Shown: positions 43,003 to 51,672 of the stretch, piece by piece
Layout: each line of letters starts with the position of its first letter
How positions within the stretch are numbered: the stretch's first letter is position 1
Assembly: GCA_049323275.1 (NCBI GenBank)
Contig: JBMOOM010000051.1
Coordinates: 27,476 to 91,475, forward strand
Length of the DNA: 64,000 nt
Direction of reading: 5' to 3'
Origin: Taklimakanibacter sp049323275
Lineage (GTDB): Bacteria > Pseudomonadota > Alphaproteobacteria > Rhizobiales > Aestuariivirgaceae
Translations under genes and position numbers: made by a program
The notes under the pieces: generated by a model
The model's database searches: none
What the model was told of the DNA's origin: nothing
The model's input: the letters and a program-made list of their open reading frames with translations, nothing else

Positions 43003-44001
43003 TCAGACGAGCTTGACCAGCATCTTGCCGGCATTGGCGCCGGCGAAGATGTCGAGGAAAGCCCTGGGCGAATTTTCCAGACCTTCGACGACCGTCTCTT
43101 TCCATTTGATCCGGCCGCCGGTGATCCACTGCTTCATGTCGCGCTGGAAGTCGGGCCAGAGATCGAGATGGTTGGAGGCGATGAAGCCCTGGAGCTTCAG
43201 GCTCTTTTCGATGACGGCATAGATGTTGCTGGGACCGACCGGCTCGCCATTATATTGGGCGATCATGCCGCACAAGGCGAAGCGCGCGAAGTCGTTGGCG
43301 TTGGCGATCGCCGCTTCCAGATGATCGCCGCCGACATTGTCGAAATAGACATCGATGCCGTTCGGCGCGGCCTTGGCCAAGGCGGCGGTGATGTCCGTCT
43401 CGGTCTTGTAGTTGATCACCTGATCGACACCCGCTTCTTTCAGCAGCCAGTCGATCTTGTCAGGCGAGCCGGCGGACGCGATCACGCGATTGCCCTTGAT
43501 GCGGGCGATCTGGGCGACGAGCGAGCCGACGGCGCCCGCCGCAGCGGAGACGAAGACGGTCTCGCCGGGCTTCGGGTCGCCTAACCGCAGGAGGCCGGCA
43601 TAGGCGGCAAGCCCCGGGAAACCGAGCGGGCCCAGATAGGCCTGCAGCGGAAAGGCCGGATCGACCAAAGCGGCGCCCGTCGCATCGATGAGAGCGAGGT
43701 CGCGCCAGCCGGCGAAATGGCTGACCGTGTCGCCCGGCTTGAAGGCCGGATCGCGGCTTTCCTCGACCACGCCGACCGCCGCACCCTCCATCACCTCATT
43801 GAGCGCGAAAGGCGGGATGAAGCTCTTCTTCTCGGTCATGCGGCCGCGCATATAAGGGTCGACCGAGATCCACAGATTGCGGACCAGGAGCTGGCCGGGC
43901 GCCGGAGCGGGAAGCTGGCGTTCGGCCAATTTGAAGCTGTCCGGCCCCGGAAGCCCAATGGGGCGTTTCACCAGATGTATTTCGCGGGCGATTTTAGGCA
44001 T
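43003..44001 (-). CDS. NADP-dependent MDR oxidoreductase (CurA/leukotriene B4 dehydrogenase-like)
   Basis: 332 aa medium-chain reductase reducing alpha,beta-unsaturated carbonyls. N-terminal REIHLVKRPIGLPGPDSFKLAE, then WISVDPYMRGRM, the nucleotide-binding VSAAAGAVGSLVAQIARIKG and the family motif YFDNVGGDHLEAAI; it ends ENSPRAFLDIFAGANAGKMLVKL. No zinc ligands. The start at 44001 follows AGGAGGA. It is divergent from a TetR gene with a palindromic operator between, so it is likely induced by electrophiles through that regulator. Confidence 0.92.
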   Translation of the reverse strand: MPKIAREIHLVKRPIGLPGPDSFKLAERQLPAPAPGQLLVRNLWISVDPYMRGRMTEKKSFIPPFALNEVMEGAAVGVVEESRDPAFKPGDTVSHFAGWRDLALIDATGAALVDPAFPLQAYLGPLGFPGLAAYAGLLRLGDPKPGETVFVSAAAGAVGSLVAQIARIKGNRVIASAGSPDKIDWLLKEAGVDQVINYKTETDITAALAKAAPNGIDVYFDNVGGDHLEAAIANANDFARFALCGMIAQYNGEPVGPSNIYAVIEKSLKLQGFIASNHLDLWPDFQRDMKQWITGGRIKWKETVVEGLENSPRAFLDIFAGANAGKMLVKLV

Positions 44002-44051
44002 GAGTGTCCTCCTGCCCGGAAAGCACCTGTTTTTCCGGGTTGATTTCCATG

Positions 44052-44078
44052 TTACAAATAGTAAGTTACCAATTGTAA
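44052..44078. promoter_or_regulatory. TetR-type operator between MDR reductase and TetR genes
   Basis: TTACAAATAGTAA faces GTTACCAATTGTAA; the two half-sites read outward share TTACAA-T-GTAA at 11 of 13 positions. It is AT-rich in a GC-rich background and centred in the divergent promoter region, 51 nt from one start and 41 nt from the other. Confidence 0.75.
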
Positions 44079-44119
44079 ATATGTACGGGCAGGCTGGACT
44101 GTCAAGGAGGACGGAGAGC

Positions 44120-44707
44120 TTGGCGCAAAAATTATCCCATGCCGACCGAAGGGCGCAGCTGCTCGAGACGGCGCATGCGATCGTGCGCGATGAAGGCACC
44201 GACGCCTTGACGCTCGGCGCCCTCGCCGAGCGCGCCGGGGTGAGCAAGCCCATCGCCTATCGCCATTTCGAAACGCGCTCCGGCCTGATGACGGCGCTCT
44301 ACAAGGAGATCAATGAGCGCCAGAGCATCGCCCTCGACGAAGCGCTGCGGCACACGCCCAAGCGTCTCGCCGATGTCGCGCGGGTGATCGCCACGGCCTA
44401 TATGGATTGCGTCATCGCGGTCGGGCCGGAATTCCATGCCATTGCCGCGGCGCAGAAGGGCGACGCGCAAATGGGCGCCTATCAGCGCGAGCTCATCGAG
44501 CACTATGCCGACGCCTATTGCGACGCGCTGACGCCGCTGACGTCTCTCCCCGCGCAGACGGTAAGGCGGCGCGCTTTCGGCATATTGGGCGCCGCCGACG
44601 CCCTGTCGGTCGAAATGGTGCGCGGCGCCGTCAGCAAGGATCAGGCCGCCGCCGATCTGGCGGCGCTCATCATCAGCTGGCTTTCGCCCGAGAGAAAGCC
44701 AGACTGA
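44120..44707 (+). CDS. TetR/AcrR family transcriptional regulator
   Basis: 195 aa. The TetR helix-turn-helix is ALTLGALAERAGVSKPIAYRHFETRSGLMTAL at about 28-60, with a C-terminal TetR_C-like ligand domain. A TTG at 44120 is chosen as start because a perfect AAGGAGG site lies 9 nt before it. An ATG at 44081 lies next to the operator and has no such site. It probably represses itself and the divergent MDR reductase. The last 35 nt overlap the convergent DMT gene. Confidence 0.88.
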   Translation: MAQKLSHADRRAQLLETAHAIVRDEGTDALTLGALAERAGVSKPIAYRHFETRSGLMTALYKEINERQSIALDEALRHTPKRLADVARVIATAYMDCVIAVGPEFHAIAAAQKGDAQMGAYQRELIEHYADAYCDALTPLTSLPAQTVRRRAFGILGAADALSVEMVRGAVSKDQAAADLAALIISWLSPERKPD

Positions 44708-45554
44708 CGACGGCGAGCAGCACCGCGCCGATGCCGATCACCTGATGCAGGCTCACCGTTTCGCCGAGCACGACGAAGGCCAGCACGACCGCCGCCACCG
44801 GCGCCATGGCGGTGAACAGCGCCGCCTCGCTGCCGGCGACGCGCGCCAGGCCCGCATACCAGAGCAGATAGCCGCCGACCGTCGGCACGATGGCGTAATA
44901 GACGATCGCCCACAGGGATGACGCGGTCAGCGCTGCCGTCCAGGGCGCTTCGATGAACGCCGGGACCAGCGCGACGATGAGGCCGAGGCCGGTCATCAGC
45001 GTCGATTGCGCCAGGGGCTCGATCGGCACACGCAATTTCTTGTTCAGCAGAATGAACAGGCCCTCGCAGAGAATGGCGGCGAAGATCAAAGCATTGCCGA
45101 GAAGCGACGAGCCGCCATCGGCTCCCGGCTGGAAGGCGATGATGAAGACGCCCACCGCCGCGAGCCCGATGGCGCAGAGCACGGCGGGGCGCGGCCGCTC
45201 GCCCAATATGAGAATGGCGATCGCCGCCGAGACGACCGGCAAGGTGCCGATAATGACGCCGGCATTGGCGGCCGAGGTGTGCTTGAGGCCCAGGATCAGC
45301 AACGAAGTGTAGAGCACGCTGCCCGCGGTCGCCTGCAATAAGAGCAGCACGCCGTCGCGGCGGTCCGGCCGCGGCCAGCTGCTGGCGGTCAGCCGCATGA
45401 GGACGAGAAAAAGCGGCAACGCCAGCGCCAGGCGCAAGGCGGTGGCGGTGAAAGGCGGCAGGCCGGAACCGGCGATCTTGCTGGCGATCACCGTGCTGCC
45501 GACCGTCGCCATCGCGAGGGTGAGGAGGACATAGCCTTGAAGCTTCTGCGACAT
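44673..45554 (-). CDS. DMT superfamily (EamA) transporter
   Basis: 293 aa with ten hydrophobic segments in two EamA repeats (MSQKLQGYVLLTLAMATVGS start; first repeat motif TSAANAGVIIGTLPVVSAAIAILILGERP, second SEAALFTAMAPVAAVVLAFVVLGE). Substrate unknown. The frame extends to 45839 but that part is antisense to the AraC gene and has no homology. It is the last gene downstream of choXWV-araC on the same strand, 50 nt after araC. Confidence 0.88.
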   Translation of the reverse strand: MSQKLQGYVLLTLAMATVGSTVIASKIAGSGLPPFTATALRLALALPLFLVLMRLTASSWPRPDRRDGVLLLLQATAGSVLYTSLLILGLKHTSAANAGVIIGTLPVVSAAIAILILGERPRPAVLCAIGLAAVGVFIIAFQPGADGGSSLLGNALIFAAILCEGLFILLNKKLRVPIEPLAQSTLMTGLGLIVALVPAFIEAPWTAALTASSLWAIVYYAIVPTVGGYLLWYAGLARVAGSEAALFTAMAPVAAVVLAFVVLGETVSLHQVIGIGAVLLAVVSLAFSRAKAS

Positions 45555-45604
45555 CGCCGCAAAAGAGCCGATCGGGCCCTCCCGGTCTTGAACGAAATTG
45601 CAGA

Positions 45605-46399
45605 TCAGTTCAGCGCATCGGCATAGGAACGCGGCGTTAGCCCGTAGGTCCTGACGAACAGCCGCGTCATATGGCTCTGATCGGCGAAACCGGCGGCCAC
45701 CGCCGCCTCGGCGAGCGGCAGGCGCCCGGCGATCAGCCGGCGCGCCAGGCCTATACGGCGCTGCATCAGAAAGGCATGCGGGGTGAGGCCGGTCGCCTTG
45801 CAGAAGCCGCGCAGCAGCTGGAATTTGCCGAGGCCGCATTCACGGGCGAGATCATCCAGCGTGACCGGCAGCGATGGATCGGCCTCGATCATCTCGCGCG
45901 CCCTGGCGATCGCGCCGGGAGCCGCCGCGCCGGCATGGCGCGGGCGCAGGGCGGCGAGCAGGATGAAGATCATCTCCTCGCGCGCGACGGTTCCCGCCTC
46001 GCCCTCCGTCATGGCGGCATAGAGAGCGCGGAAGCGATCGGCGATCCGCGCATCGCGGATCACCGGATCCTGGAACTCGAAAAGCCTCGTCCCGCCTTCG
46101 CTCATATCCGCGACCACCCCGGCGATCACGTCCGGATCGAAATAGAGCATGCGCCAGGAGCGGCCGAGATCGCCGATCGGGACGCCGTCATGGACCTCGC
46201 CCGGATTGACGGTGATGGCGTCGCCCGGACCCGCCTCCACCGGACCGCGGCCGCTCGCCGATTTCTGGGCGCCTTGATGGATGACGCCGATGCCGAACTG
46301 GTCATGCGTGTGGCGCGGAAAGACATGGCGCGTATGCGCCTCGACGGCGGCGACGCCCGGCAAGCCGGAAGGGCGCATGCGGAAGTCGCGGCGCGCCAT
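45605..46399 (-). CDS. AraC family transcriptional regulator
   Basis: 264 aa: an N-terminal AraC-ligand cupin-like domain (HVFPRHTHDQFGIGVIHQG, VNPGEVHDGVP) and a C-terminal double helix-turn-helix (VTLDDLARECGLGKFQLLRGFCKATGLTPHAFLMQRRI and ...AVAAGFADQSHMTRLFVRTYGLTP). Its ATG overlaps the choV stop (TGATG), so it is translated with the choline ABC operon. Its likely target is the DMT gene just downstream, a frequent AraC-DMT pairing. Confidence 0.9.
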   Translation of the reverse strand: MARRDFRMRPSGLPGVAAVEAHTRHVFPRHTHDQFGIGVIHQGAQKSASGRGPVEAGPGDAITVNPGEVHDGVPIGDLGRSWRMLYFDPDVIAGVVADMSEGGTRLFEFQDPVIRDARIADRFRALYAAMTEGEAGTVAREEMIFILLAALRPRHAGAAAPGAIARAREMIEADPSLPVTLDDLARECGLGKFQLLRGFCKATGLTPHAFLMQRRIGLARRLIAGRLPLAEAAVAAGFADQSHMTRLFVRTYGLTPRSYADALN

Positions 46400-47592
46400 C
46401 AGTCCGGCTGGCGGCGCAGCACCGCCTGCAGCACGTCGCGCACCCCGATGGCGCCGACGAAACGCTCGGTCTCGTCGAACAGCGCGACCGGCGCCGTCTC
46501 GGCGCGGTGCATGGCGAGCATCACGGTGCGCAAGGGCGTGCCGGGCGTCGCCCAGAAGACCGGGCGCACCGACGGGTCGACCGGCTTCTCGGCCTGCGAG
46601 CAGGCGACCCAGGTGGCGGGCTGCCTGTCGCGCTCGGCCGCCACGACCTTGCGGTCGGGGCCGATCTTGAAGCGGGTGGTGCGGCGGCGGTCGAGCCACA
46701 TCCAGCCCTCGCCCGCGTCCTCGAGATCGCGCGCGTCGCGCATCACATTATAGGCGGTGAGCACGCTCAGCGGATTCACATTGGCGATGAATTCGCGCAC
46801 ATAGTCGTTGGCGGGCCGGAGCACGATGTCCTCGGGCCGGCCCGTCTGCACGATGCGGCCGCCTTCCAGGATCGAGATGCGGTTGCCGAGCTTCAGCGCC
46901 TCTTCGAGATCATGACTCACGAAGATGATGGTCTTCTTGAGCGTCTTCTGCAGCGACAGAAGCTCGTCCTGCAATTTGGTGCGGATCAGGGGATCGAGCG
47001 CCGAGAAAGGCTCGTCCATCAGCAGGATCGGCGCCTCGGTGGCGAAAGCGCGCGCCAAGCCGACGCGCTGCTGCATGCCGCCCGACAATTCATGACCGTA
47101 TTTCTTCGACCATTGGTCGAGGCCGACGAGCTTCAGCTGCTTGTCGACGCGCTCGGCGCGCTCGCCATCCGCCATGCCCGCGAGCTCAAGCCCGAAGCCG
47201 ACATTCTCGGCGACGGTGCGCCAGGGCAGCAGGCCGAATTGCTGGAACACCATGGCGACGCGGTGCTGGCGCAGCCGCCGCAAGGTCTCGGGAGAGCAGG
47301 TCACGACATCGACGGGCTTGCCGTCGTCATTCACCAGGACCTCGCCGCGCGACACCTTGTTGAGGCCATTGACGGCGCGCAGCAAGGTGGATTTGCCTGA
47401 ACCGGACAGCCCCATGAGCACGCTGATCTCGCCCTCCTTGACGGCGAGATTGGCGCCGGCGCAGCCCAGCACCGCGCCGGTCTTTTCGAGGATCTCCGAG
47501 CGCGAGGCGCCCTGGTCGAGGAGCTTCAGTCCCTCGGCCTCGCGCTCGCCGAAGACGATGTCGACATTCTTGAATTCGACGGCGGTGGTCAT
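46399..47592 (-). CDS. choV: Choline/betaine ABC transporter ATP-binding protein (ProV/ChoV type)
   Basis: 397 aa. An N-terminal extension of about 50 residues, then Walker A MGLSGSGKSTLLRAVNGL, Q-loop MVFQQFGLLPWRT, signature LSGGMQQRVGLARAFA and Walker B ILLMDEPFSALDPLIR. The C-terminal part (LRTVMLAMHRAETAPVALFDETERFVGAIGVRDVLQAVL) is a CBS-like regulatory domain as in osmoregulated OpuA/ProV. Start overlaps choW by 4 nt. Confidence 0.92.
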   Translation of the reverse strand: MTTAVEFKNVDIVFGEREAEGLKLLDQGASRSEILEKTGAVLGCAGANLAVKEGEISVLMGLSGSGKSTLLRAVNGLNKVSRGEVLVNDDGKPVDVVTCSPETLRRLRQHRVAMVFQQFGLLPWRTVAENVGFGLELAGMADGERAERVDKQLKLVGLDQWSKKYGHELSGGMQQRVGLARAFATEAPILLMDEPFSALDPLIRTKLQDELLSLQKTLKKTIIFVSHDLEEALKLGNRISILEGGRIVQTGRPEDIVLRPANDYVREFIANVNPLSVLTAYNVMRDARDLEDAGEGWMWLDRRRTTRFKIGPDRKVVAAERDRQPATWVACSQAEKPVDPSVRPVFWATPGTPLRTVMLAMHRAETAPVALFDETERFVGAIGVRDVLQAVLRRQPD

Positions 47593-48446
47593 GCGGCTTT
47601 CTTCCTTTCGCCGACGCGGCAGACGCGGTCGAGAATGATGGCGAGCACCACGATGGCGATGCCGGCCTCGAGGCCGAGCGGGATATTGACCGAGTTCAGG
47701 GCGCGCACCACCGGCTTGCCGAGACCGTTGGCGCCGACCAGCGCCGCGATCACCACCATCGAAAGCGACAGCATGATGCACTGGGTGAGGCCGGCCATGA
47801 TGGTCGGCAGTGCCGCCGGCAGCTCCACCTTCCACAGAAGCTGCCTCTTGGTGGCGCCGAAAGCCTCGCCCGCCTCGATGAGCTGCTTCGGCACCGAGGT
47901 GATGCCGAGATGGGTGAGGCGCACCGGCGCCGGTATGGCGAAGATCACCGTGGCGATGAGGCCGGGGGCGAGGCCCAGACCGAACAGCACCAGCACCGGG
48001 ATCAGATAGACGAAGGTCGGCATGGTCTGCATGAGGTCGAGAACGGGCCGCAGGACCCGGAACAGCCAGGGCCGGTGCGCCGCGGCGATGCCGAGCGGCA
48101 CGCCGATCGCCATCGACACGCCGGCCGCGGCGATGACCAGCGCCAGGGTCTCGATGGTTTCCTTCCAGAAACCGAGATTGATGATGAGCAAGAGGCCGAT
48201 CACCACCGCGATGGCGAGCTTGACCGAGCGCTGCAGATACCAGGCCAGCAGGGCGACGAGAAGCACGACGACGATCGGCGGCAGCATCAGCACGAGCCCG
48301 ATCAGACCCTCGAGCACCACGGTGAAGCCGCGCGCGATGCCGTCGAAGAACCATTCGAAATTGGTCGTGAGGAAGCCGAAAAACGCCTTGCCCCAGGCGC
48401 CGATCGGGATCTTCCAGGCGGTGATGAGTTGCGTGACCGGATCCAC
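47589..48446 (-). CDS. choW: Choline/betaine ABC transporter permease (ProW/ChoW type)
   Basis: 285 aa with about six to seven membrane segments, and the binding-protein-dependent permease signature (EAGEAFGATKRQLLWKVELPAALPTIMAGLTQ). The middle has IETLALVIAAAGVSMAIGVPLGIAAAHRP, typical of ProW/OpuAB. It overlaps choV by 4 nt and is separated from choX by a terminator-like stem. Confidence 0.92.
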   Translation of the reverse strand: MDPVTQLITAWKIPIGAWGKAFFGFLTTNFEWFFDGIARGFTVVLEGLIGLVLMLPPIVVVLLVALLAWYLQRSVKLAIAVVIGLLLIINLGFWKETIETLALVIAAAGVSMAIGVPLGIAAAHRPWLFRVLRPVLDLMQTMPTFVYLIPVLVLFGLGLAPGLIATVIFAIPAPVRLTHLGITSVPKQLIEAGEAFGATKRQLLWKVELPAALPTIMAGLTQCIMLSLSMVVIAALVGANGLGKPVVRALNSVNIPLGLEAGIAIVVLAIILDRVCRVGERKKAA

Positions 48447-48500
48447 CTCAGCCCTCCCCTATGCGTTCTTCTTTCTCGTTTATGCTTCGAACCTAACAAA

Positions 48501-48528
48501 AAGGCGGCCCGCCGTCACGGGCCGCCTT
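48501..48528 (-). terminator. Intergenic terminator between choX and choW
   Basis: On the minus strand, AAGGCGGCCCG pairs with CGGGCCGCCTT (11 bp, 6-nt loop) and a run of five T follows. It lies 21 nt after choX and before choW in the same operon, so it probably works as a partial terminator that keeps the binding protein in excess. Confidence 0.8.
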
Positions 48529-48548
48529 CCCTGTCAGATTGTCAAAGG

Positions 48549-49505
48549 TCAGCCGCCGAGCTTGGCCTTGACTGCGGCCGCAGCATCGCCCCCGTCGAAG
48601 GTCGTGACGCCTTCGAGCCACGGCGTCATCACATCGGGATTGGCCTTGAGCCATTCGGTCGCGGCGGCCTTGGCTTCCTTGCCGTCATTGAGAATGCCGC
48701 CCATGATCTCGTTTTCCATCTTGAGCGAGAATTTGAGATTGCCGACGAACTTGCCGACATTCGGGCATTCGGCGACATAACCCTTGCGCACATTGGTGGC
48801 GACCGTGGCGCCGCCGAAATTCGGGCCGAAGACATCGTCGCCGCCCGACAGATAGGCCATCTCGAAATTGGCGTTCATCGGATGCGGCTCCCAGCCGAGG
48901 AAGACCATATCGGCCTTCTTCGGCACCGACTTGGCGACCTGGGCCAGCATGCCCTGCTCGGAGCTTTCGACGAGCTCGAAGCCCTTGAGCCCGAATTTGT
49001 CGCCCGAGATCATATCGAGGATGAGCCGGTTGCCGTCATTGCCGGGCTCGATGCCGTAGATCTTGTTGTCGAGCTTGTCCTTGAACTTGGCGATGTCGGC
49101 GAAATCCTTGAGACCGGCCTCATAGGTGTATTTCGGCACGGCCAGGGTGTATTTCGCGCCCTCGAGATTGACGCCCAGGGTTTCGACCGAGCCATCCTCG
49201 CGATAGGGCTTGATGTCGTTTTCCATGGTCGGCATCCAGTTGCCGAGGAAGACATCGATGTCCTTGCTCTTGAGCGAGCTGTAGGTGACCGGCACCGACA
49301 GGAGCTGCACTTCGGGCTCATAACCCAGCGCCTCGAGGAGGACGCTGGCGGTCGCGGTGGTGGCGGTGATGTCGGTCCAGCCGACATCGGAGAACCGCAC
49401 CTTCTTGCACGTATCGGCATCACCGGCGGCAGCCGCATCGGCCATCACGCCCAGGCTGGCGCTCAACGCCAACACGCCCAGCAAGGCCCGCAACTTCGTG
49501 CTCAT
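48549..49505 (-). CDS. choX: Choline ABC transporter substrate-binding protein
   Basis: 318 aa, OpuAC/ProX type. The signal peptide is MSTKLRALLGVLALSASLGV (cleavage near AAA-GD). Features match ChoX of Sinorhizobium: KKVRFSDVGWTDITATTATASVLLEALGYEPEV, the VFLGNWMPTMEND aromatic-box region, EPGNDGNRL and VFLGWEPHPMN. It delivers choline to ChoWV for osmoprotection and carbon/nitrogen use. A BetI-like operator and the betI gene lie upstream in divergent orientation. Confidence 0.92.
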   Translation of the reverse strand: MSTKLRALLGVLALSASLGVMADAAAAGDADTCKKVRFSDVGWTDITATTATASVLLEALGYEPEVQLLSVPVTYSSLKSKDIDVFLGNWMPTMENDIKPYREDGSVETLGVNLEGAKYTLAVPKYTYEAGLKDFADIAKFKDKLDNKIYGIEPGNDGNRLILDMISGDKFGLKGFELVESSEQGMLAQVAKSVPKKADMVFLGWEPHPMNANFEMAYLSGGDDVFGPNFGGATVATNVRKGYVAECPNVGKFVGNLKFSLKMENEIMGGILNDGKEAKAAATEWLKANPDVMTPWLEGVTTFDGGDAAAAVKAKLGG

Positions 49506-49575
49506 ATCATCCTCCCTATGGATATCTTTGCCGGAAAGACTACTCTCATTTCCGGGGGGATCGTCAAGCTTTTTA

Positions 49576-49591
49576 TTGGACGAGCGTCCAA
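49576..49591. promoter_or_regulatory. BetI-like operator between choX and betI
   Basis: TTGGACGAGCGTCCAA is a perfect palindrome (7-bp arms, 2-bp centre) in the divergent region, 43 nt from betI and 70 nt from choX. It resembles BetI sites of the TTGRACG-CGTYCAA kind. Confidence 0.78.
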
Positions 49592-49633
49592 GGAAAACGA
49601 TAGGCTAGGCGGTCCAGGCATAAAGAGGCACCA

Positions 49634-50212
49634 ATGCCCAAGAGGGGAATGAAACCGATCCGGCGTCAGCAGCTGATCGATGCGGCGATCGCGTCGATCC
49701 ACGAGCACGGATATTCGAGCGCCACGGTGGCGCGCATCGCCCGCAAGGCCGGCGTCTCGACCGGCATCGTGCACCACTATTTCCATGACAAGACCGACCT
49801 GCTCTCCGCCACCATGCGGGCGATGCTCGACGTGCTGCGGCGTGAGGCGGTGGAGCGCATGCGCAATGCCAAGACGCCGCGCGAGCGCATTCATGCGATC
49901 ATCCACGCCTCTTACGGCGATGCGCAATTCGCCGAGGAAGTGTTCAGCGCCTGGCTGGCGCTTTACGGCAATGCGCGCGATTCGGAGAAGCTGCAGCGCA
50001 TCCTGCGCATCTATCACCGGCGGCTGCACAGCAATCTCGTCTATAATCTCGTGCCGCTCATCGGGCGGCCGCGCGCCGAGGACGTGGCGCTCGGCATCGG
50101 CGCCCTCATCGACGGGCTGTGGCTGCGTTATGCCTTGACCGGCCGGCCGGACGATGCCGAAGTGCCGCGCGCCATGACACGCGCCTATGCCGACGCTATG
50201 ATCGCGGCATAA
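49634..50212 (+). CDS. betI: Transcriptional repressor BetI
   Basis: 192 aa TetR-family choline-sensing repressor. The N-terminus MPKRGMKPIRRQQLIDAAIASIHEHGYSSATVARIARKAGVSTGIVHHYFHDKTDLL is BetI-specific, and the C-terminal domain (AWLALYGNARDSEKLQRILRIYHRRLHSNL) carries the aromatic residues expected for choline binding. It is divergent from choX. No betA, betB or betC gene is present in this window, so the regulon must have parts elsewhere. Confidence 0.93.
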   Translation: MPKRGMKPIRRQQLIDAAIASIHEHGYSSATVARIARKAGVSTGIVHHYFHDKTDLLSATMRAMLDVLRREAVERMRNAKTPRERIHAIIHASYGDAQFAEEVFSAWLALYGNARDSEKLQRILRIYHRRLHSNLVYNLVPLIGRPRAEDVALGIGALIDGLWLRYALTGRPDDAEVPRAMTRAYADAMIAA

Positions 50213-50237
50213 AAGTCTCTCAAAAAGGAACGCGGAT

Positions 50238-51227
50238 ATGAAACCAGTCAAATGGGGCATCATCTCGACCGCCAATATCGGGGTCAAGAAAGTCATCCCC
50301 GGCATGCTGAAGAGCAAGAAAATCGACATCGTGGCGATCTCGTCGCGCGACGGGAAGACGGCGCGGAAATGGGCGAAGGAGCTCGGCATCGGCAAGGCCT
50401 ATGGATCTTACGAGGAAATGCTCGCCGACCCCGAGATCGAGGCGGTCTATAATCCGCTGCCCAATCATCTGCATGTGCCCTTGACGCTCGCCGCCGCCAA
50501 GGCCGGCAAGCATGTGCTGTGCGAGAAGCCGATCGCCATCACCGCCAGGGAAGCGGAGAAGCTCAAGACGGCGCCGAAAGGCATCTATGTCGCCGAAGCC
50601 TTCATGGTACGCCATGCCGCGCAGTGGCTGGAGGTGCGCAAGCGCATCGCCAAGGGCGAGATCGGCGAGCCGCGCCTCATCCAGGTGCTGTTCTCCTATT
50701 TTCTCGATGATCCGAAGAATGTCCGCAACGACGCCAGGATCGGCGGGGGCGGACTGCTCGACATCGGCTGCTATCCGATCACCGTGGCGCGCTTCATCTT
50801 CGACGCCGAGCCCAAGCGGGTGACCGGCGTTTTCGACCGCGACCCCAAATTCAAGATCGACCGCATCATGAGCGGGCTTGCCGATTTCGGCAAAGGACGA
50901 CAGCTCTCCTTCGCCATTGCGACCCAGACGGCGCCGTTCCAGCGCGTGCAGATCCTCGGCACCAAAGGCCGCATCGAGATCGAGATTCCGTTCAATGCGC
51001 CGCCCGACAAGCCGAACCGCTTTTTCGTGCAGGGCATGGTGATGAATGAAGGCAAGATGCACGAATTGCCGGTGAGCGACCAGTATCAGCTGCAGGCGGA
51101 AGCCTTCAACCGCGTCATCCGCAGGAAGGAAAAGGCCGATTACGGCGTCAAGGACGCGATCCAGAGCATGAAGATCATCGACGCGTTCTTCCGGTCCGAG
51201 AAGAGCGGCAAGTGGGAGAAGGTGTAA
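50238..51227 (+). CDS. Gfo/Idh/MocA family oxidoreductase
   Basis: 329 aa. The N-terminal NAD(P) domain (KWGIISTANIGVKKVIPGML, YNPLPNHLHVPLTLAAAKAGKHVLCEKPIAIT) has the conserved EKP lysine. The C-terminal domain has GGGGLLDIGCYPITVARFIF with the usual aspartate/histidine-type catalytic position (GCY in place of GxH). Substrates are normally sugars or inositol derivatives. It follows betI by 25 nt on the same strand; functional linkage is uncertain. Confidence 0.88.
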   Translation: MKPVKWGIISTANIGVKKVIPGMLKSKKIDIVAISSRDGKTARKWAKELGIGKAYGSYEEMLADPEIEAVYNPLPNHLHVPLTLAAAKAGKHVLCEKPIAITAREAEKLKTAPKGIYVAEAFMVRHAAQWLEVRKRIAKGEIGEPRLIQVLFSYFLDDPKNVRNDARIGGGGLLDIGCYPITVARFIFDAEPKRVTGVFDRDPKFKIDRIMSGLADFGKGRQLSFAIATQTAPFQRVQILGTKGRIEIEIPFNAPPDKPNRFFVQGMVMNEGKMHELPVSDQYQLQAEAFNRVIRRKEKADYGVKDAIQSMKIIDAFFRSEKSGKWEKV

Positions 51228-51240
51228 GCGCCTCGCCATC

Positions 51241-51269
51241 CGTCATTCCGACGAAAGTCGGGGTGACGG
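51241..51269. repeat. REP-like palindrome, single copy
   Basis: CGTCATTCCGAC-GAAA-GTCGGGGTGACGG forms a 12-bp imperfect stem between convergent genes. It belongs to the same family as 9676-9778 and could act as a terminator for both neighbours. Confidence 0.8.
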
Positions 51270-51279
51270 CAGCGAACTC

Positions 51280-51672
51280 TTATCCTTCCTTCAGCTCCAT
51301 GAAGCGGATGCGGTTGCCGAAGGGATCGATGACCTCGACCTCAAGCCTTCCGTCCTGATCCTCGAGGCCGGGCTTCATGTAGCGGTAGCTCTTATCCGCC
51401 AGCTCGCGGTGGAAGGCGCGGATGCCTTTCATATAGACGCACATATTGCCGCCGGGCGTCGCATCGCCCGCATGCTCCGAGAGATGCAGCCTGAGCCCTG
51501 AGCGCGAGATCTGCGTGTAGAGCGGGAAGTCGTCGCCGTAGCGATGCTCCCAATCGACGGCGAAGCCCAGGAAGCCGAGATAGAATTCATGCGCCTTCGC
51601 CACGTCGAAGATGCGCATGATCGGCACCGCCGCCTCGAAGGCGATCGGCCCGTCGTGGCGACCTTCACCCAT
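51280..51672 (-). CDS. Glyoxalase superfamily (VOC) protein
   Basis: 130 aa: one VOC module pair (AAVPIMRIFDVAKAHEFYLGFLGF to EVEVIDPFGNRIRFME) with a metal/ligand-type Glu near the end. It resembles bleomycin-resistance-like proteins and has no clear substrate. It overlaps the upstream cupin gene by 8 nt, so they are co-translated. Confidence 0.86.
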   Translation of the reverse strand: MGEGRHDGPIAFEAAVPIMRIFDVAKAHEFYLGFLGFAVDWEHRYGDDFPLYTQISRSGLRLHLSEHAGDATPGGNMCVYMKGIRAFHRELADKSYRYMKPGLEDQDGRLEVEVIDPFGNRIRFMELKEG

